From: Mansonella perstans
Lineage: Eukaryota; Nematoda; Chromadorea; Rhabditida; Onchocercidae
Reading direction: 5' to 3'
Length of the DNA stretch: 64,000 bases
Assembly: GCA_037074765.1 (NCBI GenBank)
Contig: JBAMDO010000057.1
Coordinates: 434,001 to 498,000, forward strand
Shown here: one piece after another, positions 30,801 to 44,870 of the stretch
How positions within the stretch are numbered: the first letter of the stretch is position 1
How the letters are laid out: every line of letters begins with the position of its first letter
The notes under the pieces: model-generated
What the model saw: the letters and a program-made list of their open reading frames with translations, nothing else
The model's database searches: none
Told to the model about the DNA's origin: nothing
Made by a program: the position numbers and the translations under genes

Positions 30801-33800
30801 GAATATCAACACTCGTTGGTTAAACATTTATTTTTGATTACTCACTCGAAACATGGCTCCATAGATAATCGCGAAAACCGGAAATATTAATCCTTTTAAA
30901 AGCGCAAAAAGTAATGCGAAAAGCAGCAAAAACCACTCATCACGTGCGAAACGCAAAATACTTAAGAAATTGGATTCATTCTGCATTTCTACTTCATTTG
31001 ATTCTTGCTGCAAAAGGTAAAAGTGCATCTACAAATTAAGATGAAGCTGATCACGTTCTAATTGCTTTTGATTTCGTTGAGTGCATGCTGCATGCTATTG
31101 CCTAGCACTGCGACAACAAATTTACATCATATAGAATTATCTTCTTTTCTGGGTTTGTGAAAAGGAACAGGGAAAGTCAAACTTCTGGATTCTCGATATT
31201 CCGACATACAGAAGAGCTGGTAGATCCTGACCGAGACACTCCATACGATGATTTCCTCCTCCTTCTCAAATTTAACATTTCTTGTCTTTTCTCTTTTATT
31301 ATCCCTGAAGGGAAATTTACATCAATTCAGGATATTAATTGATCATACAGAAGAGAATGAATGCGGCTACCTTGTTTTTTTAAGGATATATGTACCGTGA
31401 GACCATTTATCAGCTAATTGGTATTAGAGCAAAGTTGATATTAGAGCAAAGTATGAAGCAACTGCACTTTGCCAGCAATAAAGATAAGATATTCTATGGT
31501 ACTGTCGCAGGGGGATAACCTGCGAGACCTGAAGTACTAATTAGGCCAAGCTAGAAAAGGATGAGAAAATTTGTTGATGTATTTCAGAAAATTTGTTGAT
31601 GTATTTCAGAAAAATTTTCTTCAAGATGTACTAAAAAAATTTTCTAGACCTCAATTTCAGTATTATTTAATTTTGAATGAAATATTGCTATAGTTCCAAC
31701 AATATAAGAAACATTATGCGCAGTAATACTAGGCTTGAAGGCCCATTAGGAGTTATACTAGAAGAATAGATGCCATTTTACAGCCCATGAAATGACTTTC
31801 ATCTTCCTCATGCAAAACGGTAGCTCTTTTGTTGTTTTAACAAAATATTTTGACGTCGATTAGCCTCACTAGTCTCAGTTGAAATAATCCTTCTAAAACT
31901 AAATGGTTGTTGTAAGGCTTCACACTAAATTGATTGCCATAGTTTTCAGTGAATTTAGCAATATCGAAACCTGGATACTGTCCTACTTCGTTTGATTCCA
32001 GCAATGTACACGCCCCTCAGTCCATTGATTATCACTCCTTATATATCTTTCACTTCAGATACATTAAATGTATGCGTATAATTGGTGGGAAAAAGTAGAA
32101 TTTTTGCAGAAAAAGCATAGTTGGTTAACAACATAACTTGTTAAACTGATTAAATGTGCATAGTTTGTGTGTTTTTTGTATATAATTCTCATTTTAAGCA
32201 ATTTTCAGCAGTTTGATGTAACAAAAAGGGGTGCAACAGTTCACCAGCAGTGTGTCATTTCTAAATTAGGTTAAAGTTGTTTGACATACTATTGCTTAAA
32301 ATTGCACGACTTCTGACGATAAATATTGAGCTTTCCAACATTAATTCATTATTTTGAAAGTCGGAAATTTTTTAAGAAATAGTGATATTTCATTTTTCTT
32401 AAAAAATTGTTCTCACCTCCCTGTTCTTCAGAATTCAGCGAATTTTTCTTTGTTAGCTTCCCAGTTTCCTGAGCACATACCATTTTCATGTATTTTCCAC
32501 CAAATGCCATGAGCTCCTCGTGTGTACCTTAAGAAAATTAAGCCTCAAATATTGACACTTCTTTGTAGATTTCAGTTTCGCACCTTTTTCAATGACTTTT
32601 CCATAATCCAGTACAATGATATGATCCGCTCTTCGAATTGTTGAAAGACGATGTGCTATCATAAGAGTAGTGCGTCCTGAACTAGCCTGAAGCAAACACA
32701 TTCTGTAAATGCTTGTTTATTTCATGAAAGTTGAAAGTCAATAAGCATAATCCATTTTTCTTTACTTTCTCTAAAGCGCGCTGCACGATTTTCTCGCTTC
32801 TAGTATCCAGCGCAGCGGTAGCTTCATCCAGAAGCAGAATTTTTGGGTTCTTTGCTAGCGCACGAGCTATGGCGATACGTTGTTTTTGTCCACCGGATAG
32901 TTGTACACCTCCTTCACCAATTCGTGTTTTGTAACCCTAAAATGAGTTTGGCAGAATCAAAATATCACAAAAGAATTATTAAAAACTGAATTACCTTTGG
33001 AAGTTTCTTGATGAAATTGTGCGCATTTGCTATCTGACATACTCGTTTCATGTTTCTGGTTGTCATTTTTTCGTTGCCTTAAAATATTCACGTCTGTATG
33101 AACAATTTGCTTAATTTAAACTTAACAAATCTAATTTCAAAATATCTTTTGAGCAGGAAATTATTACAAAAAAGTTCCATTAAGTATTACCTAATCGTAT
33201 GTTCTCTTCAACAGTTGCCGAGAAGAGTATAGGCTCTTGCGATACCACTCCAATCATTTGCCGTAACCATTGAATGTTTATCGATTCAAGCGGAATACCA
33301 TCTATTGTCAGCTAAAATTTTTGTTCTATCTTTTTTACATTTCTTTTTTATAATTTTATTGTAGAATTGTCAAGATAGACATCTTTCATTTCTCATGCAC
33401 TTAAAAAAAATTTTCATCTGTAGTCATCAATGCATTTACTTTCCCAATAAGGCCAGTAAGGACAGAAATTTCTGGCTATAATTAATAGCATAGAATTTTA
33501 GCACATTCATTATGGCTTAATTGATCCTGCTATGGATATAGTTCGATGAAGCGTAGATGGAATTTTTTTGAAATCTTCAAGTTCTTCTTTCTGATCCAAC
33601 TAGAAAATAAGGGAATCACAAAAAAACTCACCTCACCACTTCCTTTATTGTAGTATCGAAGTAGTAGTCCAATTAAAGTACTCTTACCACATCCACTCGA
33701 ACCGACTAGCGCTACTGATTGCGCTGCTTTTACCTGTTTTCAGAACAGTGATTTAAAATAGCATTGTAAATCATTCTAGTTTTTTGCACTTCTGACCATT

Positions 33801-36800
33801 TCTCTCAGTTCTCCTGCTTTATCGTCTTTTTCCAATCACACCGTACAGTTACTTTTATTCCTTCAACACAACTGATACCAATTTTTAAATTGTTCCAATT
33901 TTGTATCAAAATCAATACCTTAAAGCTTATTCCCTTTAGAACCTTTTCTTTCGGTCTCGTGGGATAACAGAAATGGACATTCTTAAATTCAATTTCACCT
34001 TTCAGATTCGTTATATGTTTTCCCTCTGAGCTTTGGGAATCAATTTCCGGTATCTAAAAACTTCAATGATTTCTAAACGAAACGCACAAGAATCGATTTT
34101 TTTGCACATGATATTTGAATAATGATAATATACTTCATTAGCTGTGCTTATCAATTATAAAATTACTTTTTAATAATTTAATACAGTATGCTGACTATCA
34201 CTACCTCGGTAGATTTCTCAGCAATGGACGAATGAAATGAAATGATGCTTGGGAAAGAGAAAGTTTTTTCAATTCTAGTAATGCATTCACTACGTTAAAC
34301 GAAACACACAATTGCCTTAATTAATTATCAAAATCGATCATCAGTGACAAAACTTATCTAGTGGATTTCTGCATTTACTAAATATATTTTACTGATTATT
34401 AAGAAGCTCGTTTACTTATAACTCACATGATCAATAACTTCAAAAATGGAATCAGCTGCATTTTGTGCAGTCAGTATCGCACCAATTTGTGGTACAGCCA
34501 TACCAAGTGATAAAGTACCACCTATCGCTGCCCAAAATGTAGCAAATACAGCTCCTGCCTGAATGAAACCATCGTTGTAAAACTTTGTACCATACCTTAA
34601 ATAGCTACAGTTGTTAAAAGCACTTTTTTTATATTTCCTTTTCCTGTATATTGCAAAGCAATGTCGGTCTAAACGGAACTGAATTAGAGTGAGAAAAGTG
34701 AACAACTTTAAGCGATTCTAGCAAATTCGTTAATATTTATCATTTAATTGGCAGCGGCTTTCATTGAAATTTATGAAAATGCTAATTCAACTGATTTATG
34801 AAATATACATGAATGTTATTTATTCATAAAAAATTCTCCTACCAGAATGTTATACCCATTGCAGTGAAGATAAGACAGAAAAGCCAACCAGATCCAATTG
34901 CAATGAACAAAGCCTTACGTCTACCAAACTCTGATGCTTTGTTCAACTCATCTTTGTACCTAAACTTTTTCTTGTTAATATTTCAACATTTATTTAGTAA
35001 GTTGAATTATCATTTTGTTCACAGGAATCCCCTCTTCCATTTTATCATTATCATAATCCTGATTATATGAAAAAAAATAGAGAAAGAAAGAGTAAAGGAA
35101 TATGATTATCATAAAATGAATGTTACTATATTCTCGAGATACCTCTTAATCTCCTTCTCCTGACCGTTCAAGGCAATAACTGTTCGGATCCCTACAAAAA
35201 CCTCTTCAGCTACTGCACCCGCTTTTTCGTATGCATGCAATTCTTCTCGCACACTTGTTGATACAGACTGAATTTACTATTTAGTGTTAGTAGTAATTTC
35301 ACGTTTAGAAACAATTAGCAAAAAAATCCATTTCGATCTTTGTCTGATTGTGATGTTATTGGATAATAAAAAATACAATCGCAAGATCGCAATAACTCTT
35401 TGAAAGGTACTGAAAAGATGTTCAAGTATGCATTATTTGATCTTAAATCTCAAATTTGACAAAACCTTTGAAAATCTTTCGGCAAATATATCTACAGTAC
35501 TTCATTCTAATGCTTGGAGTGGTTTCTTCTCTCACCATAATTTAAAACTTCTTTAGCGGGAAAGAAAAAAGTATTACCCTTGTTAAGAAAGCCGTTAATC
35601 CTACTAGTATCGGCATAAAAGCTAACATTATCAATGTCATCCGCCAGCTGCAAAAAACGCCATATTTTTAAAATACCATGAGGAGTTATTGCATTTGTAG
35701 TGAAGAAGCTTACTGCTTAAAATATCAAGTCTAATTCCATAAATAAGTGAATATCTGTTACTTGATCAATTATAACTTTTAAAGAAAAATTCACCTTGCC
35801 GGAATGATAAAGATTCTAAGGAACAAGCGTAAAAAAACTAAAAACTTGTTCGTAACGACTTTTCCTTATGAAGTTGCATGAAAAGATAATTGAAGCTTAC
35901 CTGCATATAAAAGCAGCAACTAATCCACCAACGAATGCTGTTCCATATGAAAATAAAATACCTACTTTATCACCAATACCATCTTTTATCCTATCAATTC
36001 CACTGAAATACTAAATTTAATCCAGAGAATTTTATTACAACAAAAAGAACAAACATTATCAACGAGCTCGATCAACTCAAAGATTGTCTTCACTTTCGCT
36101 GTATTCCTGAATTGGACTTCTAAATGAGTGAGGATTTTTCTTGAAACATACTGAGATACTAAATTGGATTACAATCTCCATACGTACTTTTCTCATCTTT
36201 CATATTGATTTTGAGAAAATTTTTTTCTAATCACTGTCGAGATAATTTTTTCCCTAATATAGGACGTAAACACCTTGATAGTGAAAAAGAATTAAAATTT
36301 ATTTTTTTACTATTGCTTTAGTGATCTTTACTTGTTTAACATCCTGTCTGCACATCTAAGATTTAACATCAGCAGGCACGTACTCAAACATCCTCGTTAT
36401 CAGTTCACCAGATGAATGTACATCGAACCAACTCATGTTCTGCCGCAGTACGGCCGTGAGATAACGTTTACGAATTTGGTGAATTTGTCTCTCAGCAACT
36501 GTGTGCCAACAAGTCATCTATTGTTGTTTGAAGTTAGAAATTTAAAAAAAAAAACTTCAAGCCAAATAAGGAAAAGAGGTAATAACGAATTAAAATTAAA
36601 CGATGGCACTACTCTTATTGATAAGCATGCTGACCTTTAACAAAAAAAGATATTTGCGGTGAAATTGATTTCACAGGTCACCACTCTCCGAAACAACAAC
36701 AAAAATAAAAATTCAGAATCCTCTCAAAATTCTCCCTTTAATAATCATAACATTAACTAGTCAGAGTTTTTTTAAGAAACTCAATAAGCAATTGCGAGAT

Positions 36801-37549
36801 ACTTACAGAAATAGTTGCCAGGATGAGAATTGCAGTACCGTACCCGATGTACATATAGATAGCTTTTATTGCTCCATTATGGAACTTCGATTTATCAAAG
36901 TCTTCCGTTCCCCAGTTTGCTTGACCTTCGATTAATGTGTCTGCTAGCCTTTTGAAAATGATTGCTTGGGTAGCTTGTAGGGAACCCTCAGCTAAGCTCA
37001 GCAAAATGCCAGTTGTTAGTAAAAAATAATCGAAAGGTTCCGCATAACGATACTGAAATTCGATAGATTAATAAATAAGGATAATGTCCAAATGTGAATT
37101 TAAGTCAGTAATTGGTAAATTTTAAGCAAAGGCCAACGATCGATAAGAAGGGTATTCGTTTCATATTAATCCTCATTGCATTTCTTCGATCACCATTTTC
37201 TGAATTCGTTTTTCGAAACCATCCTTTATTCGTTCCAGTACCATTTAATCGTCTGTAACATGTGGTTATATTTAATTCTGTAAACTACATGTGAGATAGA
37301 ATGATTAAAGAATCAATGCAAGTATGGATTTTATAAGTTTTGATTGCACAGGAAGCGAACAAGAGAAAAAGGATAATTTCATGGTCAAGCAGTGGTCATC
37401 AGTGATTGACAATTTCACATTCGATATAAATTAACAATTTGTAATTATTACTTTTCAGTGGTTGTTGATTGCAAATCACAACCATCGTTTGTTTCAGATT
37501 TATCACTTCCGACTAGTGAAAGCGATGACCTTCTGTTAGTATCTTTCAT
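27869..37549 (-). CDS. P-glycoprotein, ABCB-type full ABC transporter
   Basis: ATP-driven efflux pump of the plasma membrane. Exons, high to low: 37549-37452, 37252-37138, 37052-36807, 36517-36384, 36002-35901, 35647-35578, 35267-35143, 34959-34843, 34595-34427, 34053-33919, 33733-33632, 33311-33191, 33077-32995, 32936-32766, 32686-32584, 32527-32417, 31003-30846, 30771-30589, 30370-30273, 30210-30021, 29906-29665, 29430-29274, 29114-28920, 28611-28411, 28332-28186, 28066-27869: about 1256 residues, the usual full-transporter size. Order is TMD1-NBD1-linker-TMD2-NBD2. NBD1: Walker [10 protein letters not shown], signature [30 protein letters not shown]2: [36 protein letters not shown]. All catalytic motifs are intact. 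The 1.4-kb linker intron needs acceptor CAAG at 31004 to keep phase (CAG three bases earlier does not). An acceptor 8 bp before ATG (37558) fits spliced-leader addition. Nematode P-gps export macrocyclic lactones; that role here is inference. Confidence 0.97.
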
Positions 37550-39777
37550 TTATATTCCTGAAGGTTTTTCTTTTTATTAAAACGAAGCTGTTAGAATGCC
37601 TACTTTTACTATCTTACAATAAAAAAAAATATTACACAATTTAATTTCAACAACTTTTTCAGAAAAATTGCGGTATTAAAAAAAAGTATTATTTTGGAAT
37701 AATTTTTGCTTTTTATCCGATATTAAAGCATAGCACTGGGAAGAAGTCGTAGACCATTCTTCTCATGTTGACATTTACGACATAAGAATGAAATAATGAA
37801 TATAAGAGCTTCCACAGCACCATTTGGCGAATCAAATTTATATACATCATTTGAAGAACCAAGTTTGCTAAGAATATTGGGTAATTCCGGAGTTTAGTAA
37901 GTCGAAGCTGATGTATCCTCTATATTTCGCTATAACCACTTGTAAGCTTAAACGAAAGTCTGGCGACAAAACTTTTTTTGTTCGTTGCCTACAGATTAGA
38001 ATAAAATGGTAATTACTGCAAAATTTATATAAGATCACAGTGCATATTAGTGTGAAAAATTTCGAAAATCAAAAAGAGAAATTGGATTTTGAAAATTCAG
38101 GATATTTTATCTGTTGGAGCAGAAGATCATTGATAGAAATGTTGAAGAGGGGAAATTCAAAATTTCGTAAATTAACAAGAATCAAGGGAAGAAATCAATG
38201 GGTAATAATAGTGGGACGATTGATCATATTTTCATCATACTTAAATGTTCGGATATGTGTTCTTGCTGATACGCTGAAATTAGAGCGACAAGAAAAAAAT
38301 TTTGCTTCCTGTTTCGTCCTTGTCCGCTCTTATTTTTCTCGACTATTCTTCGTCTCGCCGAACAATCATCAGTTTCCTAAAAATTAATCGTCATCCTTGT
38401 AAATTTGCAACTTTATTTTTTTGCTTACAAAACAAAAGTTCCTTATCAAATATTTCATTTGTTACCTCTTTTACTTACCATCAAGCATCTCTCAGTTCTT
38501 CTTAAATAGTGCGCGTAATAAAACGATTTGTTTCACAATTGATAAAGTACTTATTAAACGGTTGAAAACAACTTCAAAGAATGTTGACTTATGCAATACT
38601 GATGACATTTTACCTTACTTATTGTACGAGAAATGATTTCTGTGATACAAGTTAAAGGATACGAATTGGTAAACTTTAATTAGTGTGAAAACGACTGCTC
38701 TCATTATTCAACATCTTTTATGTTCATCAATTTTTCGGATTTCTTTATAGATAAAAGAATTTCGCGCAGGAATTCGCAACTAGAAATGATAAATTATAAT
38801 ACGAAAAAGAAATTATTTTTGTTCAAGAAAATATCAATCAATTTTAGCATTATCAAAATCGTCACACTTCTTTTCAAAAATCTTCTAATTAAGTTACCAA
38901 TGTTACAATGTAAAAATGAGACAGGAAGTTTACCGTTTAAAACGAGTCGATTCAGGAACAGCTTTACAGCCGACTTCTTTTTTTATGTATTTTAAGAATC
39001 TTAAATTGATTACATTCAAAATTATTTACCCATAACATAATATGATATAGAAAGAGTGAGGTGGAAAAAAGTTAATAGTGCTTCTTCTCAGAATCTTTGA
39101 AAAAAGAATTATTTCCAGTTTTCTTTAAGATTAAAAATTTACATATCGCTGTTTAATCCCCGTCAAAGCTTTGTGTACATGAAGTAAATTGCATCCTTTT
39201 ACTGAATGATATTGCCATATTTTGACTTCAGGAAACAAGAATTCATTATAGCACAACCTTTAAGGCGTCTTTTTTAATTTTTCAAACAAGCAAACACAAA
39301 CGAATTCTCACTTTGTTCCTCAAATATCAGTTATAATTCTTATCAGTAAAGTGCGAAAAATTTATTGATCTAACAAGCTGAAGTCTTTGAAATTTGAAAC
39401 AGGAAAGGTTGCAAAACAATAATTACATAATAGAAAGAAAGATACAAACTGTTATAGAGATATGAGAGAAAAGAGATAGATTTGAGTAAAAATTCCTGTC
39501 GCTGACGAATTTACGTGGAAAATTCAAATTTGCATTTAAATTTTTTATTATAAAACATCTGGAAGTTATTAACATTGTCACTTCGTAAGATTTTTCATGA
39601 ATGGAAGCGGTTGATTCGATTATTTGTGGACGATTTGGTTTCTGAGGTATATTCTAGAAGCTATTTCCTTACTCCGTGGATAACTTTTATTCATTATTTC
39701 TGAATAATTTTTCTTTTGACCACTGGTGAAACAAAATCTTTGAATTTTTAAGATTTGGCTAAAGTAAAATTTTCGTA
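37550..39777. other. Divergent intergenic region between P-gp and CPEB
   Basis: Must contain the upstream regions of both genes. A 115-codon open frame at 38040-38387 (+) has no recognisable motif, no signal peptide and no splice context, so it is not called. A6-A9 and T-rich runs are frequent; no clear promoter element was recognised. Confidence 0.5.
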
Positions 39778-42700
39778 ATGCCGGAGAAAACAACAAGGCG
39801 ACGTTTACCTACACGACGCCACACCGAAATGTTTGCTGATCACTGCTTTTGGAGCACTGATTCATTGCTGGCAAGTAAAGTGAGCCAATGAATTTTGCTA
39901 GGGCATCATAAAAGATTAAGATTAAAAGCGTTTTTAAATAAACGCTGATACCAATCAGGTTCATTTTCCAAATATTTGTAAGATTATAGCAAAAAAAAAC
40001 GAACAAAAAGAAATTTTCATTATGAAAACCAAGCAGAATGTTTGAATGGCGTTACTTTGAATCATTGCACTAGGCTGAAAGAATGTAGTTAAATTTTCAG
40101 ATTCATAGTAAAACAACGTCAACGCATTCGTTGAATGATCAAAAAGGCGATGACGATTTTTCATCGTTAGGCACAAGTTTCAACAGAGATTCATTGCTAG
40201 ATAGGACAATAAATACATTAAGCTTCAACGAATCGCTAATCAATATAGAACAGGGTGACAAAACACAGCAATCTGTAGATGATGGAAATGCTTTGAAATG
40301 TGACGGTGACTCTCAAATTGAGGTGATATTTAGATAAAAACATTTAAAGTGTCTAGGAAGATCCTAGCATTAAAGCTAATGATTAATAAATTTTAGTTTT
40401 ATAAAGATTGGTTTGCTATGATTGAAAATGATTCCAATCGAAATGTTTGAAAGAAATCAGAAATTTCACAATTTCTATTATATGTCACGAAAGGATGCCA
40501 TTATTTTAGGATTCAATGTCACTACCAATATCACCACCACCATCATCATCATTATCAGTACCGGCTGAACCAGAAAATGAGCTTGTTAATCGAGCTCTGG
40601 AATTAGCGCAATCGCTTTTTGGACCAAATACGACAATTGTTAAAACATTCCAAGCAATGCCAGTTCAACATGAGTTTGGTCTCGATGGCGATGGAGCCCG
40701 AATCGCCCGTAAATGCAATATTTCCTCAGCAATAACTTCTCATTTCATAGAACAAAAATGTTCATAAGTGATAAAAAATCTAAAAAACCAAACACTGAGA
40801 ACTCTCTTTAAATTTTAAATATAGGCCTATCAGGCAATGAAAAAATTTTTATTTAATTTCTCACAATTCTTTTAGGGTCAGAAGATAAGGAGCGGGATGA
40901 AGAACTGATAGAAACTGATCGAATGAGCCAAGGTGAAAGTGCAAGTCACAGAGCAGATGCATTTGATAATTTCAAAAATCGATTTACTCTACCAGCATTC
41001 AACGCTCAAACTTCTTTTCTGAATAATAGTGATTTCCCAGCTCTTGAGGTTAATGTTTCCTTTTTATTTTTTCAAATTTAAATATCATTTGTCGGTGTTT
41101 TACAATAATTGCAAAAATTCTTTACTTCTCGTAAAGATTCATAGCAAATTTTTCCTTCATTTCGAAGATTTAGAAAATTAAATTTCCAAAGAACAAAAAA
41201 CAGAAAAATTTTTTTGCCCTAACTGTCACAGAAAATTTTTCGAAAAATTGTAGAACACATGACATCCCTGTTTTTTTTCTTCAATCGCAGTTGTTCTAAT
41301 CAAAATTTAGACTGTTTCCAGAGCTAGAAAGACTATGAAGATGGATGAAAATACTTTTTACTAACTTAACTAATCTAAAAACTTTTGTTTTAAAGTTCCA
41401 AAAAGTCTTAGCTGTTAGCTGCACCTCGCATAAGAATGAAATTTGTTTTCTGATTATGAGATGTTTGTTAAGAAATTTTATTATCTTGCTTGCTGATAAA
41501 ATTTTCGGGCAGTTCGTTTCTCTGGAAGGAAAAAGATCTCAAAAAAAGAAAGCGGAAAAAATAAATTAAAAAAAAAGAAAACAAATAAAAGAGGATTATT
41601 ATTTATATTTCGATACACAAGATGATAGAGATGATACACAAGCCAGATTCGATTTTTTATTATTTGGTTTTAATCTCTGACCTACCTCCGAGCTATTTCG
41701 GTATCATTTGTATCGCAGCCATGATCACCGCTATTATTGTAATCCATGTGATTTTTGTCATTCCGCAGATCTTAAATACTATTTACCGCAATGCGCCAGT
41801 CGATAGTTCTCATTTTGTAAAGCCCACGTCAACTACTTTTTCGTACATACCACAGAATGACAAATCACGAGTTCAACTAAAGAATAAAGCATGTAAGTTA
41901 TTCAGTTTCTTTTAATTAGTGTGACTTTTAAACCTTCATAAGGCTTTCAAAAAACGAGATTTAAAAATTTTCGAAATTTGAAATTTTCTTTCTATCAAAC
42001 CGCTACGTGAAATTGGAAAAAAAAATTTCAATAATTAAAAAGAAGAAGTATTGTAATAAACACTGATTCTACAAATGTCATACAACTTTAATTAGCCTTT
42101 TAAATAATCAATAAATGATAGTTTGAGGAGCACTTCTTAACTCCTTAAATAATTATTTTATCCTTTTTTAGTTTCCAATTAATTTAACTTTTCGTGTAAG
42201 CTTTACATAAATTATAGCAGCAACAACGAATAAGGAATCTGAACGATTAAAAAATGAACATGAGGATATTCTATATCAACGTCAGTGTGACCTTATGGAT
42301 GAGTATTTTCATCGAACTGACGATTTTCATCATATCAAAACATCTTTTGGTCGTCAAGGGGAACTTTGGGCTGACCAGAATTATTACGAATATTATGAAT
42401 TCTTATGCAAAGTAATATTCCTACGCTTCACTTTTTCTTTTTAACTTATACTTTTTGTTCAATAATATATTACTTTTTTTTCTTTCAATCAATTTTATTG
42501 CTTGCTATTTTCTGCTGATAAATTGGAGATGAAATGCAGAAAAATATAAGATATACTATTGTCAAGCCATATAATTGAAAAATTGAGAGAAATTTCAACA
42601 AAAATTCGAAGACGGTCAACTACCAACACGAAATGATTGTTGGTGAGAGCTTATGCAACAGGAACAACAATCAACATAATTTATTGTTGATTAATAATAT

Positions 42701-44870
42701 CAATGATTAGATCTAAAGTGATGAGAGAAAGGATAGCTGGAATTTTATGATGCAAATCATATGCTATCCAGAGACAGTCGCAAAATAGCTTAGAATTCTA
42801 AAAGAAATAGTAGTATGGGTTTTTGTGAAGTAAATTACAACAACACCATTTGTGATAAAAATTAAATTAAAATAACAAATAGTTCAAGGCAATCAAAGCT
42901 TTCGCAAATTAAAACAATAATTTCAGTATAAATTTCTTGAAATTTCGTAGGGTATCAAGCGTGCATTATCCCATCCAGGTTCGTTTGACTTAGACTGTGG
43001 TGCTGGGAACGTTCATACTCCAGCCAATCAACAGGCTAACGGAACATGGTACCACTTGACAACTGTTAACATCGGATTTTCCTAGTCAAATTTGTTTCTT
43101 TATTTTCAAAATTAAAAATAAACTGAGTTGATTGGACGAATTTTTATGCTAATAATGTGTAGTATTAGCATTCGATGCATTTATTTATTTACAGTGGTCG
43201 AAAAATTCTTTATAAGGAAACATGCAAATGTTTTTCTTATTCAGTTTTCGCCGTTAAGAAATTTTTTTCCCTCAGAGTTAGCAAAAAGAAAAATGTAACT
43301 GAATTTTTTTTTTTAAATTCTAGCCGCGCAATGAAATCTAATCTCTATTATCAATATAGTCCCGGGCCGGAGATATATTCAAGAAAAGTGTTCGTCGGTG
43401 GACTACCAATCGATATTGATGAAAGTATTTGTTGTGTTTATCGATTATTTAAAAAAGTAGTTTTTAATTTAATAATTTATCATTACAAAAATGAATTATC
43501 GAATTTCAGACGAACTTACAGCCACTTTCAGTCGTTTCGGCCCTTTGGTTGTAGACTGGCCAAACAAAGGGGAAAATAAAAGCTATTTTCCTCCCAAAGG
43601 TATCAAATCAAATTTTGAATAGCTATCAATTATCACTAGCATGACTTGATCAATATGCAGTGCATGATAATGCAGTTCGATACAAGAGCAAAGCATTAAA
43701 TATTTCTTATTAAATTGTGTAGAATTAAATATGATTGCAATGATTCGATTTACAGTGATGTAGTGAGCAATACTTCATTTCAGGTTACGTATTTCTTATC
43801 TTCGAATACGAGGTTAGCGTGCGCGCACTGGTGCAGTCGTGTTTTGTGGAGGATGAGAAGCTCTTTCTGTACATTTCAAGCCCGCTATCGCCTGATAAAC
43901 TGGTTAGATCAGCTTGTTTATGAATTTAATTCGATTTTTTTTTTTTTTGATTTTACAAGAATTCTTGAGAAAATCTTTCTGTTTGTTTGGCATTTTTTTG
44001 CCTTAAGACCTTTAAAACTTGCTTTAATAGTAATCTTTGATCTAACATATTCATTCAATCATTCAGCCTACGATACTAGAAATTTCATTGAAAATTAGGG
44101 TATCTTCAATTTTTATTTAACACTTTTTCATCATTTTAGGTACAAATTCGGCCTTGGCGCCTTGCAGATGCGGATTATGTAGTTGAAGCCAGCATTCCAT
44201 TATGCGCTCGACGAGCTGTCTTTGTTGGAGGAGTACCAAGACCTATTAAAGCAGGTGAGCTTAATCACATAAACATTCAAATGACTGACTTTTCATTGCT
44301 GAAATAAGTTAATTCATTTCAGTGGAACTGGCACACATAATGGATCGTCTTTATGGGAGTGTTGGTTGTGCAGGTATCGATACCGATGTTGAATACAAAT
44401 ATCCGAAAGGTGAATCATTATTGATTCTTTATGTCAGTTATTATCTATTGTTTTCTACTGTTAAAAGATTCAGATGAACACATACTACAAGTGAAAATGA
44501 AAGCAATTCTTGCAGGTGCTGGACGTATAGCATTTACCAATCAGAATTCATATATGAAAGCAATTACTGATCGTTATGTGCAGTTAAGCCATGGTGAAGT
44601 AGAGAAACGAGTAAGCATAAATATTTATGCTTAAGCTAAGCTAATAATCTCTTGGAAAATAAATGAAACCTTTTGAAGGTTGAACTGAAACCATATGTAC
44701 TGGATGATCAGCCATGCGATGAATGTGGTGGCGAACGTTGCGGACATCGAAATGCTCCCTTCTTCTGTCCACAACTTTCTTGTTTGCAGTATTATTGTGA
44801 GAAATGTTGGACTATAATACATGGATGTCGTGCCCGCGAAGATCATAAACCATTAGTTAAAGAAGCTTAG
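39778..44870 (+). CDS. Cytoplasmic polyadenylation element-binding protein (CPEB family)
   Basis: RNA-binding regulator that binds U-rich CPE sites in 3' UTRs and controls poly(A) length and translation, mainly in the germline (C. elegans CPB-1/2/3 and FOG-1). Exons: 39778-39879, 40101-40322, 40510-40708, 40876-41048, 41769-41892, 42218-42411, 42951-43048, 43324-43424, 43510-43599, 43784-43902, 44140-44254, 44323-44409, 44516-44610, 44679-44870; all phases fit, giving about 636 residues. The N-terminal half is low-complexity (Ser/Pro/Asn-rich, PISPPPSSSL). RRM1 starts SRKVFVGGLP and has GYVFLIFE; RRM2 has RAVFVGGVP and AGRIAFTN. The C-terminus is the CEBP_ZZ zinc-binding domain with CDECGGERCGHR, CPQLSCLQYYCEKCW and HGCRAREDH, all metal ligands present. 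RRM1 ends FGPLVVDWP, a CPEB hallmark. Exon 6 has a tandem TAG-CAG acceptor that can add or drop one Ala. Which of the CPEB paralogues it is cannot be decided here. Confidence 0.96.

Noticed and set aside
31157..31342. Plus-strand frame inside the P-gp linker intron
   Set aside because: Intronic, no motif, and opposite in strand to a gene with a complete model.
38040..38387. 115-codon open frame upstream of CPEB
   Set aside because: No motif, no signal peptide, A-rich codons and no paired splice sites; frames this long occur by chance in a large AT-rich region.
37550..39777. A bidirectional promoter for P-gp and CPEB
   Set aside because: 2.2 kb apart with no shared element visible; proximity alone is not evidence.
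41622..41915. 97-codon frame starting with a hydrophobic helix
   Set aside because: Only 41769-41892 is a real exon (CPEB exon 5); the hydrophobic start is intron read-through before acceptor CCGCAG.
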